Below, one piece after another: positions 5,271 to 6,226 of a stretch of DNA of 6,226 nt. The notes under the pieces were generated by a model, which was not told where the DNA came from, did not search any database, and saw nothing but the letters and a program-made list of their open reading frames with translations. The position numbers and the translations under genes were made by a program. This DNA is from an uncultured Bacteroidota bacterium (GTDB taxonomy: Bacteria > Bacteroidota > Bacteroidia > Bacteroidales > P3): the NCBI GenBank assembly GCA_900546465.1, contig URCX01000118.1:1-6226 (forward strand), given 5' to 3'. Numbering within the stretch: position 1 is the stretch's first letter; the number at the start of each line of letters is the position of its first letter.

Positions 5271-6226
5271 ATGAAAAAAACAATTTCTTCACTAATGCTT
5301 GTGCTGTTTGCCCTTGGCGTTTTTGCACAAGGAAACGAGGCAGAGAACACAAACAAATGGATTGACACTTATTCATCCCTTAATGCTGCGAAAGATTGGA
5401 ACGGAATGCTTGAAAAGATTTCCGAATGCAGGGCAGAGGTGCCGAATTGGGAGTTTGCAGATTATTATGAAGGAGTGGCAAACTTCAATTTGAAAAACTA
5501 CCAAAAGGCAGTCGAAGCATTGTCGAATTTTATTCAAAAGAACAGTGAGACGCCTGCTGCTTATCTTTGCAGAGCTAACGCATACTTGGAAATGAACGAG
5601 GCTGATTTTGCCATAAAGGACTATGACATGTATTTGAAATCTAATCCGAATGAGGTTGCTGTCATGTTGAGCAAGGCACAGGCAAGAATGATAAACAAGG
5701 ATTATGCGAATTATATAGCGGATCTTACAGCTGTTTTGGCAATAGATACGAAGAATATAGAGGCTTTGTCAAACAGAGCTGCTGTTTATGCCATTCAAAA
5801 GGATTGGAATGCAGTGATAACGGATTTGACCTCTGCAATAGCTTTGCAGGAGAAGCCGGAATTTTATTATGACAGAGGTTTTGCACAGTATTCTTTGAAG
5901 ACGCCCGAAAGTTTGGCGGCTGCAATAGCAGATTTCACAAAAGCCGAACAACTCGGTATGCAGACAGAGAAACTGTATCAATCTAAGGCAACATGTAACA
6001 AGATGTTGAAGAAATTTGCCGAAGAAGTGGCAGACTACAACAGGCTCATAGGGTTGAATCCTAACAATACTGATTACTATTATAATAGGGGAGTGGCTTT
6101 GTTCAAAAGCAACAGTTTCAAAGAAGCCTTGACGGATTTCGATAAGACCATAGAGTTAAATCCTAAACATATCAACGCTTACAAATACAGGGCAAATACC
6201 AAAGGCAAACTCGGAGACAAAGCAGG
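5271..6226 (+). CDS. Exported tetratricopeptide-repeat protein, function unknown (3' end outside window)
   Basis: The frame is open from the ATG to the window edge, giving 318 residues without a stop. MKKTISSLMLVLFALGVFAQ is a clear signal peptide, probably cut before Gln20, so the protein should be periplasmic. After a helical stretch (25-60) come about seven TPR-like units: roughly 62-95 (ADYYEGVANFNLKNYQKAVE), 96-128 (AAYLCRANAYLEMNEADFAI), 130-161, 163-194 (ALSNRAAVYAIQKDWNAVIT), 196-230, 234-264 and 267-300 (YYNRGVALFKSNSFKEALTD, ending TIELNPK), with another beginning. It resembles the TPR protein encoded at 1526-2869 in plan and in DL-rich helix B motifs, so the two may be distant paralogues, but generic TPR similarity would look the same. 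No enzymatic domain is seen in the visible part. Partner and role are unknown. Confidence 0.9.
   Translation, partial: MKKTISSLMLVLFALGVFAQGNEAENTNKWIDTYSSLNAAKDWNGMLEKISECRAEVPNWEFADYYEGVANFNLKNYQKAVEALSNFIQKNSETPAAYLCRANAYLEMNEADFAIKDYDMYLKSNPNEVAVMLSKAQARMINKDYANYIADLTAVLAIDTKNIEALSNRAAVYAIQKDWNAVITDLTSAIALQEKPEFYYDRGFAQYSLKTPESLAAAIADFTKAEQLGMQTEKLYQSKATCNKMLKKFAEEVADYNRLIGLNPNNTDYYYNRGVALFKSNSFKEALTDFDKTIELNPKHINAYKYRANTKGKLGDKA

Noticed and set aside
1..6226. CRISPR array, insertion sequence, phage or defence system
   Set aside because: No regularly spaced long repeats, no transposase, integrase or toxin-antitoxin-like proteins, and all large genes are accounted for by housekeeping or TPR families.

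Overview
This window reads as a chromosomal housekeeping segment from a member of the Bacteroidota, most likely Bacteroidales. Three things point that way. Bacteroidota-type -7 boxes (TAnnTTTG) sit correctly in front of dapD, a tRNA gene and tsaB. Shine-Dalgarno signals are mostly weak or absent. The DapD sequence has the FIGSRCIVVEG form that I recall from Bacteroides relatives. The base composition is moderately AT-rich. No genus can be named from this sequence alone.

Layout. From the left end there is a probable Rho-independent terminator (39-75), then dapD on the minus strand (143-952), a lysine and cell-wall diaminopimelate biosynthesis gene with a good promoter at 969-998. A gene-free stretch (953-1525) follows, carrying short direct repeats and a hairpin element. 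Next is a minus-strand unit that in transcription order reads tRNA-Leu(GAG) (3632-3549), a YciO-type Sua5/YciO/YrdC gene (3474-2866) and an exported TPR protein (2869-1526). The last two overlap by the four bases ATGA. Diverging from the tRNA on the plus strand are tsaB (3733-4443), trmB (4443-5108, start overlapping the tsaB stop by one base) and, after a 162-bp repeat-containing gap, a second exported TPR protein (5271 to the window end, incomplete).

How the genes work together. The central theme is tRNA. TsaB belongs to the t6A37 threonylcarbamoylation machinery, TrmB makes m7G46, the YciO-like protein is a relative of the TsaC/Sua5 enzyme of the t6A pathway, and a tRNA-Leu gene lies between the two arms. 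Each arm ends in a secreted TPR protein of unknown role, so the locus is roughly mirror-symmetric. dapD is separate, with its own promoter and terminator.

I found no mobile element, CRISPR array, phage gene or defence system. The least explained material is intergenic: an AAAGGCCGAAAGAA repeat shared between the gaps at about 1.1 kb and 5.2 kb, with hairpins and 21-22 bp periodic direct repeats around it.
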